Positions 1 through 7,191 of a stretch of DNA of 10,809 bases are shown here, in pieces. The DNA comes from a bacterium (GTDB lineage Bacteria > Ratteibacteria > UBA8468 > B48-G9 > JAFGKM01), in NCBI GenBank assembly GCA_026416755.1, contig JAOAEP010000082.1, positions 1-10,809 of the forward strand, given 5' to 3'. Within the stretch, counting starts at the first letter, position 1. Each line of letters begins with the position of its first letter. A program made the position numbers and the translations under genes. The notes below the pieces were generated by a model. That model had not been told where the DNA came from. It searched no databases and saw only the letters and a program-made list of their open reading frames with translations.

Positions 1-342
1 CATTCGCTTTATTTTGACTATTCCAAAATTCTCTTTTTTCAAAAATTCTCTTAATTTTTCATTCCTTGAAAGATTATCTTCAATACTAATCCCACCTGTT
101 AGAATAAGCCCTCTAATAACTTGGCAATCTTCTGGAACCCAAAGATATGCTTTAATAATTTGTGGTTTTTCTCCTTCTTTTTTTTCTTCAATCTCAATTT
201 TAAATTTCCAGTATTTTAAAAATTCTTCTTCATCAATATCAATATTTCTTCTTTGAGAATAAATAACTAAACATAGAAAAGAATTGGTGATAATAAATAT
301 GTTTTTACTAAAATTGAGCATTTTTATACTGATAACTTTCAT
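1..342 (-). CDS. Probable exported alpha/beta-hydrolase-like protein (N-terminal 114 residues, runs off left end)
   Basis: This reading frame is open from an ATG at 342-340 to the window edge, so only the first 114 codons are present. A purine-rich AAAAGGG at 357-351 lies 8 nt before the ATG and supports this start. Residues 15-28 are a hydrophobic stretch (IFIITNSFLCLVIY) after lysines, like a Sec signal peptide, perhaps cut after Ser29. I see no good lipobox. An acidic/lysine-rich linker follows. Residues 63-84 (IKAYLWVPEDCQVIRGLIL then TGG) and 106-113 (FGIVKIKR) resemble the first strands of an alpha/beta-hydrolase: an 'x-VPE' strand, a 'RGLILTGG' strand and a strand after a helix. The catalytic part lies outside the window, so family and substrate are unknown. 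The + strand frame over 14-256 is its shadow. I am fairly sure it is a gene and unsure of its function. Confidence 0.68.
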   Translation of the reverse strand, partial: MKVISIKMLNFSKNIFIITNSFLCLVIYSQRRNIDIDEEEFLKYWKFKIEIEEKKEGEKPQIIKAYLWVPEDCQVIRGLILTGGISIEDNLSRNEKLREFLKKENFGIVKIKRM

Positions 343-362
343 TTCTATATCCCTTTTGATAA

Positions 363-391
363 AGTATAACAATGATACCCTTTCATGTAAA
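363..391 (-). promoter_or_regulatory. Sigma70-type promoter for the leftward gene
   Basis: Read on the minus strand, TTTACA (391-386) and TATACT (368-363) are separated by 17 nt. Each hexamer matches the sigma70 consensus at 5 of 6 positions, and the spacing is ideal. The expected start point is near 356, immediately at the ribosome-binding site AAAAGGG (357-351), so the leader would be very short. The assignment rests on pattern and position only. Confidence 0.6.
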
Positions 392-443
392 TATAAAAAA
401 CTGAAAAAAACTGTTTTAAGACGAACTTAATTGTAAAATTATT

Positions 444-464
444 TGTTAACTTACGAAGTTAACA
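444..464. repeat. Perfect inverted repeat in the divergent intergenic region (possible operator)
   Basis: TGTTAACTT (444-452) and AAGTTAACA (456-464) are exact reverse complements separated by ACG, giving a 9-bp arm palindrome. It lies between the two divergent promoters, about 52 bp upstream of the leftward -35 box and about 81 bp upstream of the rightward -35 box. No gene ends here, so a terminator has no obvious job, although four T residues follow the right arm on the + strand. The most economical reading is a binding site for a dimeric regulator. No regulator gene is visible nearby. Confidence 0.5.
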
Positions 465-545
465 TTTTATTCCCTCATATTTTTTAAGTAATGGATAGAA
501 TGGTTTTGTTTTTGGTCAATTTTATTTTTGAGGAATTCCACAAGG

Positions 546-573
546 TTGACAGGAAAAGTATAAGTTGTAAAAT
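546..573 (+). promoter_or_regulatory. Sigma70-type promoter of the pgk-clpC cluster
   Basis: A perfect -35 box TTGACA (546-551) is followed after 16 nt by TAAAAT (568-573), a 5-of-6 match to TATAAT. The predicted start point is around 580, directly before the Shine-Dalgarno AAAGGAGGAG (581-590), so the mRNA leader would be only about 15 nt. It is the strongest promoter-like pattern I found for the rightward genes and probably drives the whole cluster, since no terminator is visible downstream. Confidence 0.7.
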
Positions 574-580
574 AAAAGAA

Positions 581-590
581 AAAGGAGGAG
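581..590 (+). promoter_or_regulatory. Strong Shine-Dalgarno that fixes the pgk start
   Basis: AAAGGAGGAG sits 5 nt before the ATG at 596. The same frame is open upstream to an ATG at 491, but that start has no such site, lies upstream of the predicted promoter and would add 35 residues with no counterpart in the phosphoglycerate kinase family. Confidence 0.85.
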
Positions 591-595
591 AAAAA

Positions 596-1777
596 ATGAA
601 AATAAAATCAATTAAAGACAGAAATTATAAAGAGAAAAAAGTGTTTTTGAGGGTTGACTATAATGTGCCTATAGAAAATGGAGTAATTACTGATGATACA
701 AGGATTACAACAACCATACCGACTTTAAATTATCTTCTTTCTCAAGGTGCTTCTTTAATAATTGCTTCTCATCTTGGAAGACCAGAAGGGAAAGTTGTTT
801 CAAAGTATAGTTTAAAACCAGTTGCTGAAAGGTTGTCTCAAATATTAAATAAAGAAGTTAAATTTGCTCCTGATTGTATTGGAGATGAAGTAAAAAAAAT
901 GGTTAGTTCATTGAAAGAAGGAGAAATTTTACTTCTTGAAAATCTGAGATTCCATCCAGAAGAAGAAAAAGGAGATGAAAATTTTGCAAAAGAACTTGCT
1001 TTACTCTGTGATGCTTACGTAAATGATGCTTTCGGAACATGTCATAGAAAACATGCTTCTGTTTATACTATAACAAAATTTGTAAATGATAGTGCTGCTG
1101 GTTTTTTAATTGAGAAAGAGGTTCAGGCCTTGTCAAGATTACTTATAAATCCGGAAAGGCCATTTCTTTTAATACTTGGTGGTGCAAAAGTGATTGACAA
1201 AATAAATATGGTAAAAAATCTTTTAGACAAGGTTGATACTATAATTACAGGTGGAGTGACTGCTTATACATTCTGTAAAGCAAAAAACTGGGAAATAGGA
1301 GATTCAAAAGTAGAAGATGAGGCAGTACCTGTTGCAAAAGAGATAATTAAAGAGATAAATAAAAGACATCTTGAATTTCATACACCTCTTGACCATGTTA
1401 TAGTTCAAAAAATTTCAGAGGATGCCCCATATATTATAACAGAAAGAGGAACAGTTCCACATGGATGGATTGGTGTTGATATAGGTCCACAAGCAATTGA
1501 AGAATATATTGATTGTATAAACAGAGCAAAGACAATTTTCTGGAATGGACCTATGGGAATATATGAAATTGAAAAATTTGCAAAAGGAACGATTGAATTA
1601 GCAAAAGCAATAGCCAAATCAAATGCTTTCTCGGTTATAGGTGGTGGGGATTCTGTGGCAATAGTTAATAAAGCAGGTGTTGCTGATAAGATTTCTTATA
1701 TTTGTACAGGTGGTGGTGCTTCTCTTGAGTTTATTGAAAAAGGGACTTTACCTTGTATTGAAGTTTTAAAAGAATAA
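596..1777 (+). CDS. pgk: Phosphoglycerate kinase
   Basis: This cytoplasmic enzyme interconverts 1,3-bisphosphoglycerate plus ADP with 3-phosphoglycerate plus ATP in glycolysis and gluconeogenesis. The protein has 393 residues from the ATG at 596, a normal length for bacterial PGK. Visible hallmarks in order: RVDYNVP (residues 19-25, usually RVDFNVP), HLGRP (59-63), an LLENLRFHPEEEKGDENFA segment, NDAFGTCHRKHAS, GGAKV-x-DK (195-202), WNGPMG (316-321), GGGDS (349-353) and a late CTGGGAS nucleotide-binding loop. Both substrate lobes are complete. Residue 200 is Ile where Ser is usual (GGAKVSDK), a small oddity. It is the first gene of the rightward cluster, with tpiA 39 nt downstream, a common PGK-TPI pairing. 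The start was chosen from the Shine-Dalgarno at 581-590 and from the family N-terminus, not the upstream in-frame ATG at 491. Confidence 0.97.
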   Translation: MKIKSIKDRNYKEKKVFLRVDYNVPIENGVITDDTRITTTIPTLNYLLSQGASLIIASHLGRPEGKVVSKYSLKPVAERLSQILNKEVKFAPDCIGDEVKKMVSSLKEGEILLLENLRFHPEEEKGDENFAKELALLCDAYVNDAFGTCHRKHASVYTITKFVNDSAAGFLIEKEVQALSRLLINPERPFLLILGGAKVIDKINMVKNLLDKVDTIITGGVTAYTFCKAKNWEIGDSKVEDEAVPVAKEIIKEINKRHLEFHTPLDHVIVQKISEDAPYIITERGTVPHGWIGVDIGPQAIEEYIDCINRAKTIFWNGPMGIYEIEKFAKGTIELAKAIAKSNAFSVIGGGDSVAIVNKAGVADKISYICTGGGASLEFIEKGTLPCIEVLKE

Positions 1778-1816
1778 ATCACCTCAATAATTTTTTATAA
1801 ATAAAAGAGGAGGAAG

Positions 1817-2566
1817 ATGAAAAAATCACTTATTGCTGGAAATTGGAAGATGTATAAGACACCAAAAGAATCTATTGAATTTGTGAATAGTTTAATTAAA
1901 AACCTAAAAGATTATGAAGATAGAGATGTTCTTATTTGTCCACCTTTTACTTCTCTTTATCCCATTTCACAAATTATAAAAAATTCAAAATTAAAACTTG
2001 GTGCTCAAAATGTTTATTTTGAAAATGAGGGTGCTTTTACAGGTGAAATTTCTCCAATTATGTTAAAAGATATTGGAGTTGAATATGTAATTTGTGGCCA
2101 TTCTGAAAGAAGAAATATTTTTGGAGAAACAGATGAAATTATTAATAAAAAAGTAAAAAAAGTTGTAGAAACTGGTATGAAGGCAATATTATGTGTTGGG
2201 GAAAAACTTGAAGAGAGAGAAAAGGGGGAAACATTTAAAGTAGTTGAGAGTCAGGTTAAAAAATGTCTTGAAGGATTTGATAAGATAGAAGAGATAGTTA
2301 TTGCCTATGAACCAGTTTGGGCAATAGGGACAGGAAAAACTGCACAACCTCATCAAGCAGAAGAAGTTCATATTTTTATACGCGAATTAATCTCTAAAAT
2401 TTATAACAAAGATATTGCTGAAAATTTAATTATTCTTTATGGGGGTAGTGTAAAACCAGAAAATATTGACCAACTTATGAAAGAAAAAAACATAGATGGA
2501 GTTCTTGTTGGGGGTGCTTGTTTAAAAATTGATTCGTTCTTAAGAATTATTGATTACAGAAGATAA
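1817..2566 (+). CDS. tpiA: Triosephosphate isomerase
   Basis: This cytoplasmic TIM-barrel enzyme interconverts dihydroxyacetone phosphate and glyceraldehyde 3-phosphate, working next to PGK in central carbon metabolism. It has 249 residues, the usual length. The catalytic set is complete: Asn9 and Lys11 in GNWKMY, His95 in GHSERR, and the general base Glu165 in AYEPVWAIGTG, which also begins the flexible loop 6. The phosphate-binding GGSVKPEN and the late GVLVGGACL strand are present. The start has an AGAGGAGG site at 1806-1813, rather close to the ATG (3 nt). The 39-nt gap from pgk holds no hairpin terminator. The stop codon is 2 nt from the next gene, so co-transcription and probably translational coupling with the hydrolase are expected. 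Confidence 0.97.
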   Translation: MKKSLIAGNWKMYKTPKESIEFVNSLIKNLKDYEDRDVLICPPFTSLYPISQIIKNSKLKLGAQNVYFENEGAFTGEISPIMLKDIGVEYVICGHSERRNIFGETDEIINKKVKKVVETGMKAILCVGEKLEEREKGETFKVVESQVKKCLEGFDKIEEIVIAYEPVWAIGTGKTAQPHQAEEVHIFIRELISKIYNKDIAENLIILYGGSVKPENIDQLMKEKNIDGVLVGGACLKIDSFLRIIDYRR

Positions 2567-2568
2567 AA

Positions 2569-4452
2569 ATGTTAAATGAATACAGACATATGATGTTTGA
2601 TTATTTTATTAAGAGGACAAGGAAGATGTATTATGAAAGGAAAAAAAAGTTAAAGGATATAAAAAGTAGAAAAGAAGCAGAGAAATATCAGGACCAAGTT
2701 AAAGAAAAAATAAAGAATGCCTTCTTTCCTTTACCATTACAGGAAAAAAAACCTTTGAATGCAAAAACAACAGGAATAATAAAGAGAAATGGATATAGAA
2801 TTGAAAAAGTAATTTTTGAAAGTATGCCTTCATGTTTTGTTACTGCGAATCTCTACATCCCTGAAAATTTTAATCCACCTTTTCCTGCTGTTGTTGCACC
2901 ATCTGGACATTCAAAACGAGGAAAAGCAGAACCAAGATACCAGGAATTTTGCCAGCGACTTGTTAATAATGGTTTTTTAGTTTTAATATATGACCCATTT
3001 GACCAGGGAGAAAGAGACCAGTATTATTTTTTACCTGAAAAATTACCTGTGAGAAGAGGATGTTGTTTTGCCCATAATATGATAGGCAAACAAATGGTTC
3101 TTATTGGAGAATTTTTTGGTTCATATCGCGTATGGGATGGAATAAGAGCAATTGATTATATTACTTCAAGAGATGAATGGGATAAAAATTTTATTGGAAT
3201 AACAGGGAATTCAGGAGGTGGCACATTAACAACATGGTTATGGGCAATTGACGAGAGATTAACTACCGCAGCTTCTGGTTGTTTTGTTACTCCATTTTTA
3301 TTTAATCTTGAAAATGAACTACCACAGGATAGTGAACAGTATCCACCTGGAATTCTTGGGGAAGAAATTGAAATTTCTGACTTTTTTATCTCCCGTGCCC
3401 CATCTCCTTTAATACTTCTGGGACAGAAATATGATTACTTTGATATAAGAGGATTTAAAGAGATATGTGAAGAACTTCAATGGTTTTACAGATTTTTTAA
3501 TGAAGAAAAAAACTTTGAATATTTTATTGGGAATAATACTCATGGTTATCATCCAGATATGCAGAAAGCGATAGTTAGATTTTTCTGTAAGATTGCTGGG
3601 AAAAAAGTTATTAATATTGAACCGGAGATCATTATTGAAAAAGAGAAGACGTTATTTGCAACAAAAAAAGGTAATGTTATTGCAGAAGGTTCAAAACCAC
3701 ATTACGAAATTATAAAAGAAAAAGCAGAAAGAATAATTAAAGATAGAAAAATACTGAATGAGATTGATTTAAAAAAAAAGATAAGAAAAATTCTTTCTAT
3801 ACCTGAAATTATAAATATTCCTCATTATAGAGTTTTACCACCTATTTCTATAAAAGGAGAAAGAATTGGGAGATATGCAGTGGAGACAGAAGAGAATATA
3901 TGGGTAATTTTAAAAAAGAGAAAAGCAGAAAGACCATATTATCTTGAAGTTGAAGAGGAAATAAATATATATATCCCGGATATATCTTCAGAAGAAGAAA
4001 TAAAGGAACAACCGGATTGTGAATTATCTTCATATTTTATAGATGTAAGAGGAATTGGGGAATCAATGCCTGATTTTAAAAAATATTTTTTCCATCCATA
4101 CAGATATGATTATATGTTTGATGGTTTTTATCTCTTATTTGGAGAAAGTTATCTTGGCAAAAGAATATATGATGTCCTTTCTGTTTTAAAATTGCTTAAT
4201 TCTCTTGGATGTGAAAGAATAAATTTGTTCGGAAATGGACAAGGAGCAATAATAGGTATTTTTGTTTGTTTATTTTCTGAATCAATAAAAAGTTTCAGAT
4301 TTAAAAAACTACCAGATTCTTTTTATTCACTTATAAAAAGACCTTATATTAAATTACCATCAGCAAATTTCCCAAAAGGAATTTTGAAAATAACTGATAT
4401 AGATGAAATTTTGTCACTTGTTGAGAAAAAAATAGAGGTTAGGAAGTTATAG
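2569..4452 (+). CDS. Two-lobed alpha/beta hydrolase (acetyl-xylan-esterase-like), second lobe apparently inactive
   Basis: The 627-residue protein has no signal peptide and is probably cytoplasmic. It starts with a basic helical region (about 1-52). The first lobe looks like an alpha/beta hydrolase related to acetyl xylan esterase/dienelactone hydrolase families: strand AVVAPSGHSKRGK, YDPFDQGERDQ, a nucleophile elbow GNSGGG with Ser215, an acid candidate at Asp289 or Asp292 (LLGQKYDYFD), and a His candidate at 325 (NNTHGYH). The second lobe (about 440-627) repeats the scheme with DVRGIGES (492-499) and an elbow GNGQGA (555-560) in which the nucleophile position is Gly557, so it should not be catalytic. 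The ester substrate cannot be read from sequence. The ATG is 2 nt after tpiA with only a weak purine-rich site. The gene ends in TAG, 6 nt before the permease. Hydrolase fold: confident; exact function: unknown. Confidence 0.85.
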   Translation: MLNEYRHMMFDYFIKRTRKMYYERKKKLKDIKSRKEAEKYQDQVKEKIKNAFFPLPLQEKKPLNAKTTGIIKRNGYRIEKVIFESMPSCFVTANLYIPENFNPPFPAVVAPSGHSKRGKAEPRYQEFCQRLVNNGFLVLIYDPFDQGERDQYYFLPEKLPVRRGCCFAHNMIGKQMVLIGEFFGSYRVWDGIRAIDYITSRDEWDKNFIGITGNSGGGTLTTWLWAIDERLTTAASGCFVTPFLFNLENELPQDSEQYPPGILGEEIEISDFFISRAPSPLILLGQKYDYFDIRGFKEICEELQWFYRFFNEEKNFEYFIGNNTHGYHPDMQKAIVRFFCKIAGKKVINIEPEIIIEKEKTLFATKKGNVIAEGSKPHYEIIKEKAERIIKDRKILNEIDLKKKIRKILSIPEIINIPHYRVLPPISIKGERIGRYAVETEENIWVILKKRKAERPYYLEVEEEINIYIPDISSEEEIKEQPDCELSSYFIDVRGIGESMPDFKKYFFHPYRYDYMFDGFYLLFGESYLGKRIYDVLSVLKLLNSLGCERINLFGNGQGAIIGIFVCLFSESIKSFRFKKLPDSFYSLIKRPYIKLPSANFPKGILKITDIDEILSLVEKKIEVRKL

Positions 4453-4458
4453 AAAAGA

Positions 4459-5640
4459 ATGATTTCTTATAATTTCTTCCTCGCAAAAAAATTTATTGGA
4501 AATAAAAAAGAAGATAAGTTTTTATGGTTTATAAGTTTTTTTACAGTTGTTGGTATTTCAATAGGGGTTATTACTTTACTTCTTGTTATTGGAGTTATGA
4601 ATGGTTTTTCAAATGATTTAAAAAGAAAGATTATCGGAGCAAGTCCTATTATAACAATTGAAGGGAGACCATATATTTATAACTATGAAGAGGTAATTAA
4701 TAAGGTTAGAAATATTAAGGAAATAAAAGGTATATCACCTTATATAATGTCCCAAGTCATATACAAATCAAATAGATATATTATTGGTGGTATTTTAAAA
4801 GGGATTGATATAAAAAGAGAGGTTGAAGTCACCAATATAAAAAATTTTATTAAAAAAGGTTCTATCGAAGAAATTGAAGATGGTATAATTCTTGGGAAAG
4901 AACTTGCAAATGAACTTGGTGTTGATATAAATGATTATATTTTTATAATTGCAGGTCTTGTCCCTCAACAAAGAATTTTTAAGGTTGTAGGTATAGTAGA
5001 GTATGGTGTTTATAGTTTTGATGTAAGTATGGGTTTCATATCTTTAGGAAATTTAATGGAAATTTTTGGTATGAAAGGAGTTCATGGTATTGGCATTAAA
5101 ATAGATGATATTTATAAAAGTCCACAAATTTCTAAAAAAATAAAATCTTTATTAAATGAGAATTATAATGTTTCAACTTGGATAGAAAAAAATAAAATTC
5201 TTTTTTCAGCAATAGCACTTGAAAAAAAAGCAATGGCAATAATCTTAAGTTTAATTATAATTGTTGCATCCTTTAATATTCTTTCAACATTAATGATATC
5301 TGTTTATAGAAAGGTAAAAGAAATTGGTATATTAAAAGCAATTGGTTTGACATCAAAAGAAATAAAAAAAATATTTTTATATCAAGGTATTTATATTGGA
5401 ATAAAGGGTTTACTGTGGGGAATGAGCATTGGTTTTATTCTTGCATATTTTCTTAAAAAATACAATTTTATAAATATTCCTGAATTTGTTTATGATATCT
5501 CTAAATTACCAATTGAAATTTCTTTTTTTGATACAGTTTGGATTTTTCTTTTAGTAATATGTGTTAGTTGTATTGCAAGCATTTATCCTGCAGAGAGAGC
5601 ATCTAAATTAAATCCAGCAGAGGCGATAAGAAATGAATAA
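4459..5640 (+). CDS. lolC: Lipoprotein-releasing ABC transporter permease, LolC/LolE type
   Basis: The 393-residue inner-membrane protein would, with LolD, extract outer-membrane-destined lipoproteins from the inner membrane for handover to a LolA-like carrier. The topology fits the family: one N-terminal transmembrane segment (about 22-48) ending in the typical VIGVMNGF, a large periplasmic MacB-like domain (about 49-255), then an FtsX-type block with three membrane segments (about 258-282, 310-331 and 358-377). Other hallmarks are the cytoplasmic coupling stretch VKEIGILKAIG after the second segment and the C-terminal YPAERASKLNPAEAIRNE, close to the LolC/E consensus. Only one permease gene is adjacent to the ATPase, so the transporter may be a homodimer (as in LolF-type systems) or have a partner elsewhere. 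It overlaps lolD by 8 nt. A MacB-like exporter is possible but less likely. The LolC versus LolE label cannot be decided. Confidence 0.88.
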   Translation: MISYNFFLAKKFIGNKKEDKFLWFISFFTVVGISIGVITLLLVIGVMNGFSNDLKRKIIGASPIITIEGRPYIYNYEEVINKVRNIKEIKGISPYIMSQVIYKSNRYIIGGILKGIDIKREVEVTNIKNFIKKGSIEEIEDGIILGKELANELGVDINDYIFIIAGLVPQQRIFKVVGIVEYGVYSFDVSMGFISLGNLMEIFGMKGVHGIGIKIDDIYKSPQISKKIKSLLNENYNVSTWIEKNKILFSAIALEKKAMAIILSLIIIVASFNILSTLMISVYRKVKEIGILKAIGLTSKEIKKIFLYQGIYIGIKGLLWGMSIGFILAYFLKKYNFINIPEFVYDISKLPIEISFFDTVWIFLLVICVSCIASIYPAERASKLNPAEAIRNE

Positions 5641-6310
5641 AATTAAAGGAGAAAAATTAACAAAAAATTATAATGGGGTATGTGGAATAAAAGAAGTTGA
5701 TATTGAAATATTAAAAGGTGAAATTGTTGTAATAATAGGTCCATCTGGTTCAGGGAAGACAACTTTATTGAATTTACTGGGACTTATTGATAAACCGACA
5801 GAAGGTAAAATTTACTTAGATGATATTGATGTTGGAAAATTATCTGAAAGACAACTTGCAGAAATAAGAAATAAAAAATTTGGTTTTATTTTTCAATTTT
5901 TTCATCTAATACCTGAACTTAAAGTTATTGAAAATGTTTTTTTACCTCTTTGGATAAAAGAAAAAAAATTCAGTTTAGATTTTTTAAAGGAGGCCGAAAA
6001 GTATCTTATTAGTTTTGGAATTTTTGATAAGAAAGATACATACCCTTCAAGATTATCTGGTGGAGAATTACAGAGAGTAGCAATATGTAGAAGTTTAATA
6101 TGCAAGCCAGAGATAATTTTTGCCGATGAACCAACAGGAAGTATTGATAAAAATTCTGCTTTAATTTTTTTTGAATTTATGAAAAAATTTAATGAAGAAA
6201 ATGGAACTACTTTTGTAATCGCCACACATAATGAAAACTTTTTACAATTCGCTTCAAAAGTAGTATATTTAATTGAAGGAAAAATTAAAGAGATAGAAAA
6301 AAGGAGATAA
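5633..6310 (+). CDS. lolD: Lipoprotein-releasing ABC transporter ATPase, LolD type
   Basis: The 225-residue cytoplasmic ABC ATPase is expected to dimerise and power the adjacent LolC/E-type permease. All motifs are present: Walker A GPSGSGKT (36-43), a Q-loop region FIFQFFHLIPEL, the signature LSGGELQR (141-148), Walker B IIFADEP with Asp165 and Glu166, a D-loop after GSID, and the switch His199 in IATHNENF. The length and the 'FxFQxxHLxPExxxxENV' pattern belong to the LolD/MacB/FtsE group. The neighbouring permease decides for LolD. The ATG lies inside the last codons of the permease gene (ATGAATAA, 8-nt overlap), indicating coupled translation and matched stoichiometry. The aminotransferase gene begins 2 nt after the stop. 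Confidence 0.92.
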   Translation: MNKIKGEKLTKNYNGVCGIKEVDIEILKGEIVVIIGPSGSGKTTLLNLLGLIDKPTEGKIYLDDIDVGKLSERQLAEIRNKKFGFIFQFFHLIPELKVIENVFLPLWIKEKKFSLDFLKEAEKYLISFGIFDKKDTYPSRLSGGELQRVAICRSLICKPEIIFADEPTGSIDKNSALIFFEFMKKFNEENGTTFVIATHNENFLQFASKVVYLIEGKIKEIEKRR

Positions 6311-6312
6311 GG

Positions 6313-7191
6313 ATGGGGTTAATTATATATCTTGATGGGAAATTTGTTGATGAAAGTGAAGCAAAAATTTCAATTTTTGACCATGGACTTTTATATGGTG
6401 ATGGTGTTTTTGAAGGTTTGAGAAGTTATAATGGAAAAATTTTTAAACTTGATGAGCATCTTATAAGATTATATAAATCAGCAAAAGCCATATCTCTTGA
6501 AATTCCATTAAAATTTGATGAAATGAAAAATGCTGTTATTGAAACAGTTAGAAAAAATAATTTAAGGGATAGTTATATAAGAATAGTAGTAACAAGAGGA
6601 GTAGGAGACCTTGGACTTGATCCAAGGAAATGTAAAAAACCAACTATTTTTATAATAGCAAGTAAAATTCAATTATATCCTGAATCTATTTATGAAAAAG
6701 GGATAGATATTGTTACTGTTCCAACAAGAAGAAATTTAAGTGAATCATTAAATCCTTCTATAAAATCACTTAACTATTTAAATAATATTCTTGCTAAAAT
6801 TGAAGCAAATAATGCAGGAGCAAGTGAAGGTTTAATTTTAAATCAATTTGGTTATGTAAGCGAATGTACTGGAGAGAACATATTTATTATAAAAGAAAAT
6901 TTTTTGATAACACCGCCCATTTATGCGGGAGCACTTGAAGGTATAACAAGGCGAGTTGTTATGGATATAGGAGAAAATATTGGTCTTAAAGTAATAGAAG
7001 AAAATATAACAAGATATGATATTTATACTTGCGATGAATGTTTTCTTACAGGTACTGCTGCAGAAATTGTTCCTGTGGTGATTGTTGATAATAGGATTAT
7101 AGGAGATGGCAAACCAGGTAAATTGACATTGAAAATAAGAAAAGAATTCCATTTAATAACAGAAATAGAGGGAACCCCTGTATATGAGTAA
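6313..7191 (+). CDS. ilvE: Class IV PLP aminotransferase, probably branched-chain amino acid aminotransferase
   Basis: The 292-residue pyridoxal-phosphate enzyme most likely transfers amino groups between leucine, isoleucine or valine and 2-oxoglutarate. Family marks: a start LIIYLDGKFVDESEAKISIFDHGLLYGDGVFEGLR typical of fold-type IV enzymes, with RSYNGKIFKLDEHLIRL; the PLP Schiff-base Lys151 in IKSLNYL; Glu184, the residue that contacts the PLP ring nitrogen, in VSECTGENIF; and the phosphate-binding LTGTAAEIVPV (245-255). Length and the RSY / GTAAEI patterns favour IlvE. D-amino acid aminotransferase or aminodeoxychorismate lyase share the fold and cannot be fully excluded. A good AAGGAG site (6301-6306) precedes the ATG by 6 nt. 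The gene overlaps mcsA by 8 nt. No other branched-chain biosynthesis gene is present, so its placement seems to be operon convenience rather than a pathway cluster. Confidence 0.88.
   Translation: MGLIIYLDGKFVDESEAKISIFDHGLLYGDGVFEGLRSYNGKIFKLDEHLIRLYKSAKAISLEIPLKFDEMKNAVIETVRKNNLRDSYIRIVVTRGVGDLGLDPRKCKKPTIFIIASKIQLYPESIYEKGIDIVTVPTRRNLSESLNPSIKSLNYLNNILAKIEANNAGASEGLILNQFGYVSECTGENIFIIKENFLITPPIYAGALEGITRRVVMDIGENIGLKVIEENITRYDIYTCDECFLTGTAAEIVPVVIVDNRIIGDGKPGKLTLKIRKEFHLITEIEGTPVYE

Larger units (their letters stand above)
343..595. other. Divergent intergenic region, no gene
   Basis: These 253 nt separate the leftward hydrolase-like gene from pgk. They hold the two divergent promoters, the inverted repeat at 444-464 and the pgk Shine-Dalgarno described separately. 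The + strand frame from 491 into pgk is not a credible extension. No RNA gene, riboswitch fold or other repeat was recognised, and the very short predicted leaders leave no room for a riboswitch or attenuator. Confidence 0.7.

Noticed and set aside
14..256. Small + strand open frame of 80 codons
   Set aside because: Its composition is Ser/Phe/Ile-rich, as expected of an antisense shadow. The opposite strand carries a better supported gene with promoter and Shine-Dalgarno.
444..468. The palindrome plus the following TTTT as an intrinsic terminator
   Set aside because: The stem is AT-rich with a short T run, and no gene on either strand ends nearby, since the flanking genes diverge.
491..595. 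Extending pgk upstream to the in-frame ATG at 491
   Set aside because: The 35 extra residues have no counterpart in PGK, this ATG lacks a ribosome-binding site, and the promoter (546-573) and Shine-Dalgarno (581-590) lie inside the extension.
5902..6225. 107-codon minus-strand open frame inside lolD
   Set aside because: It lies opposite the conserved signature and Walker B motifs of the ATPase and has no independent support.
7123..7128. TTGACA near the end of the aminotransferase gene as an internal promoter for mcsA-mcsB-clpC
   Set aside because: No acceptable -10 hexamer occurs 16-18 nt downstream, and the motif is part of conserved-length coding sequence.
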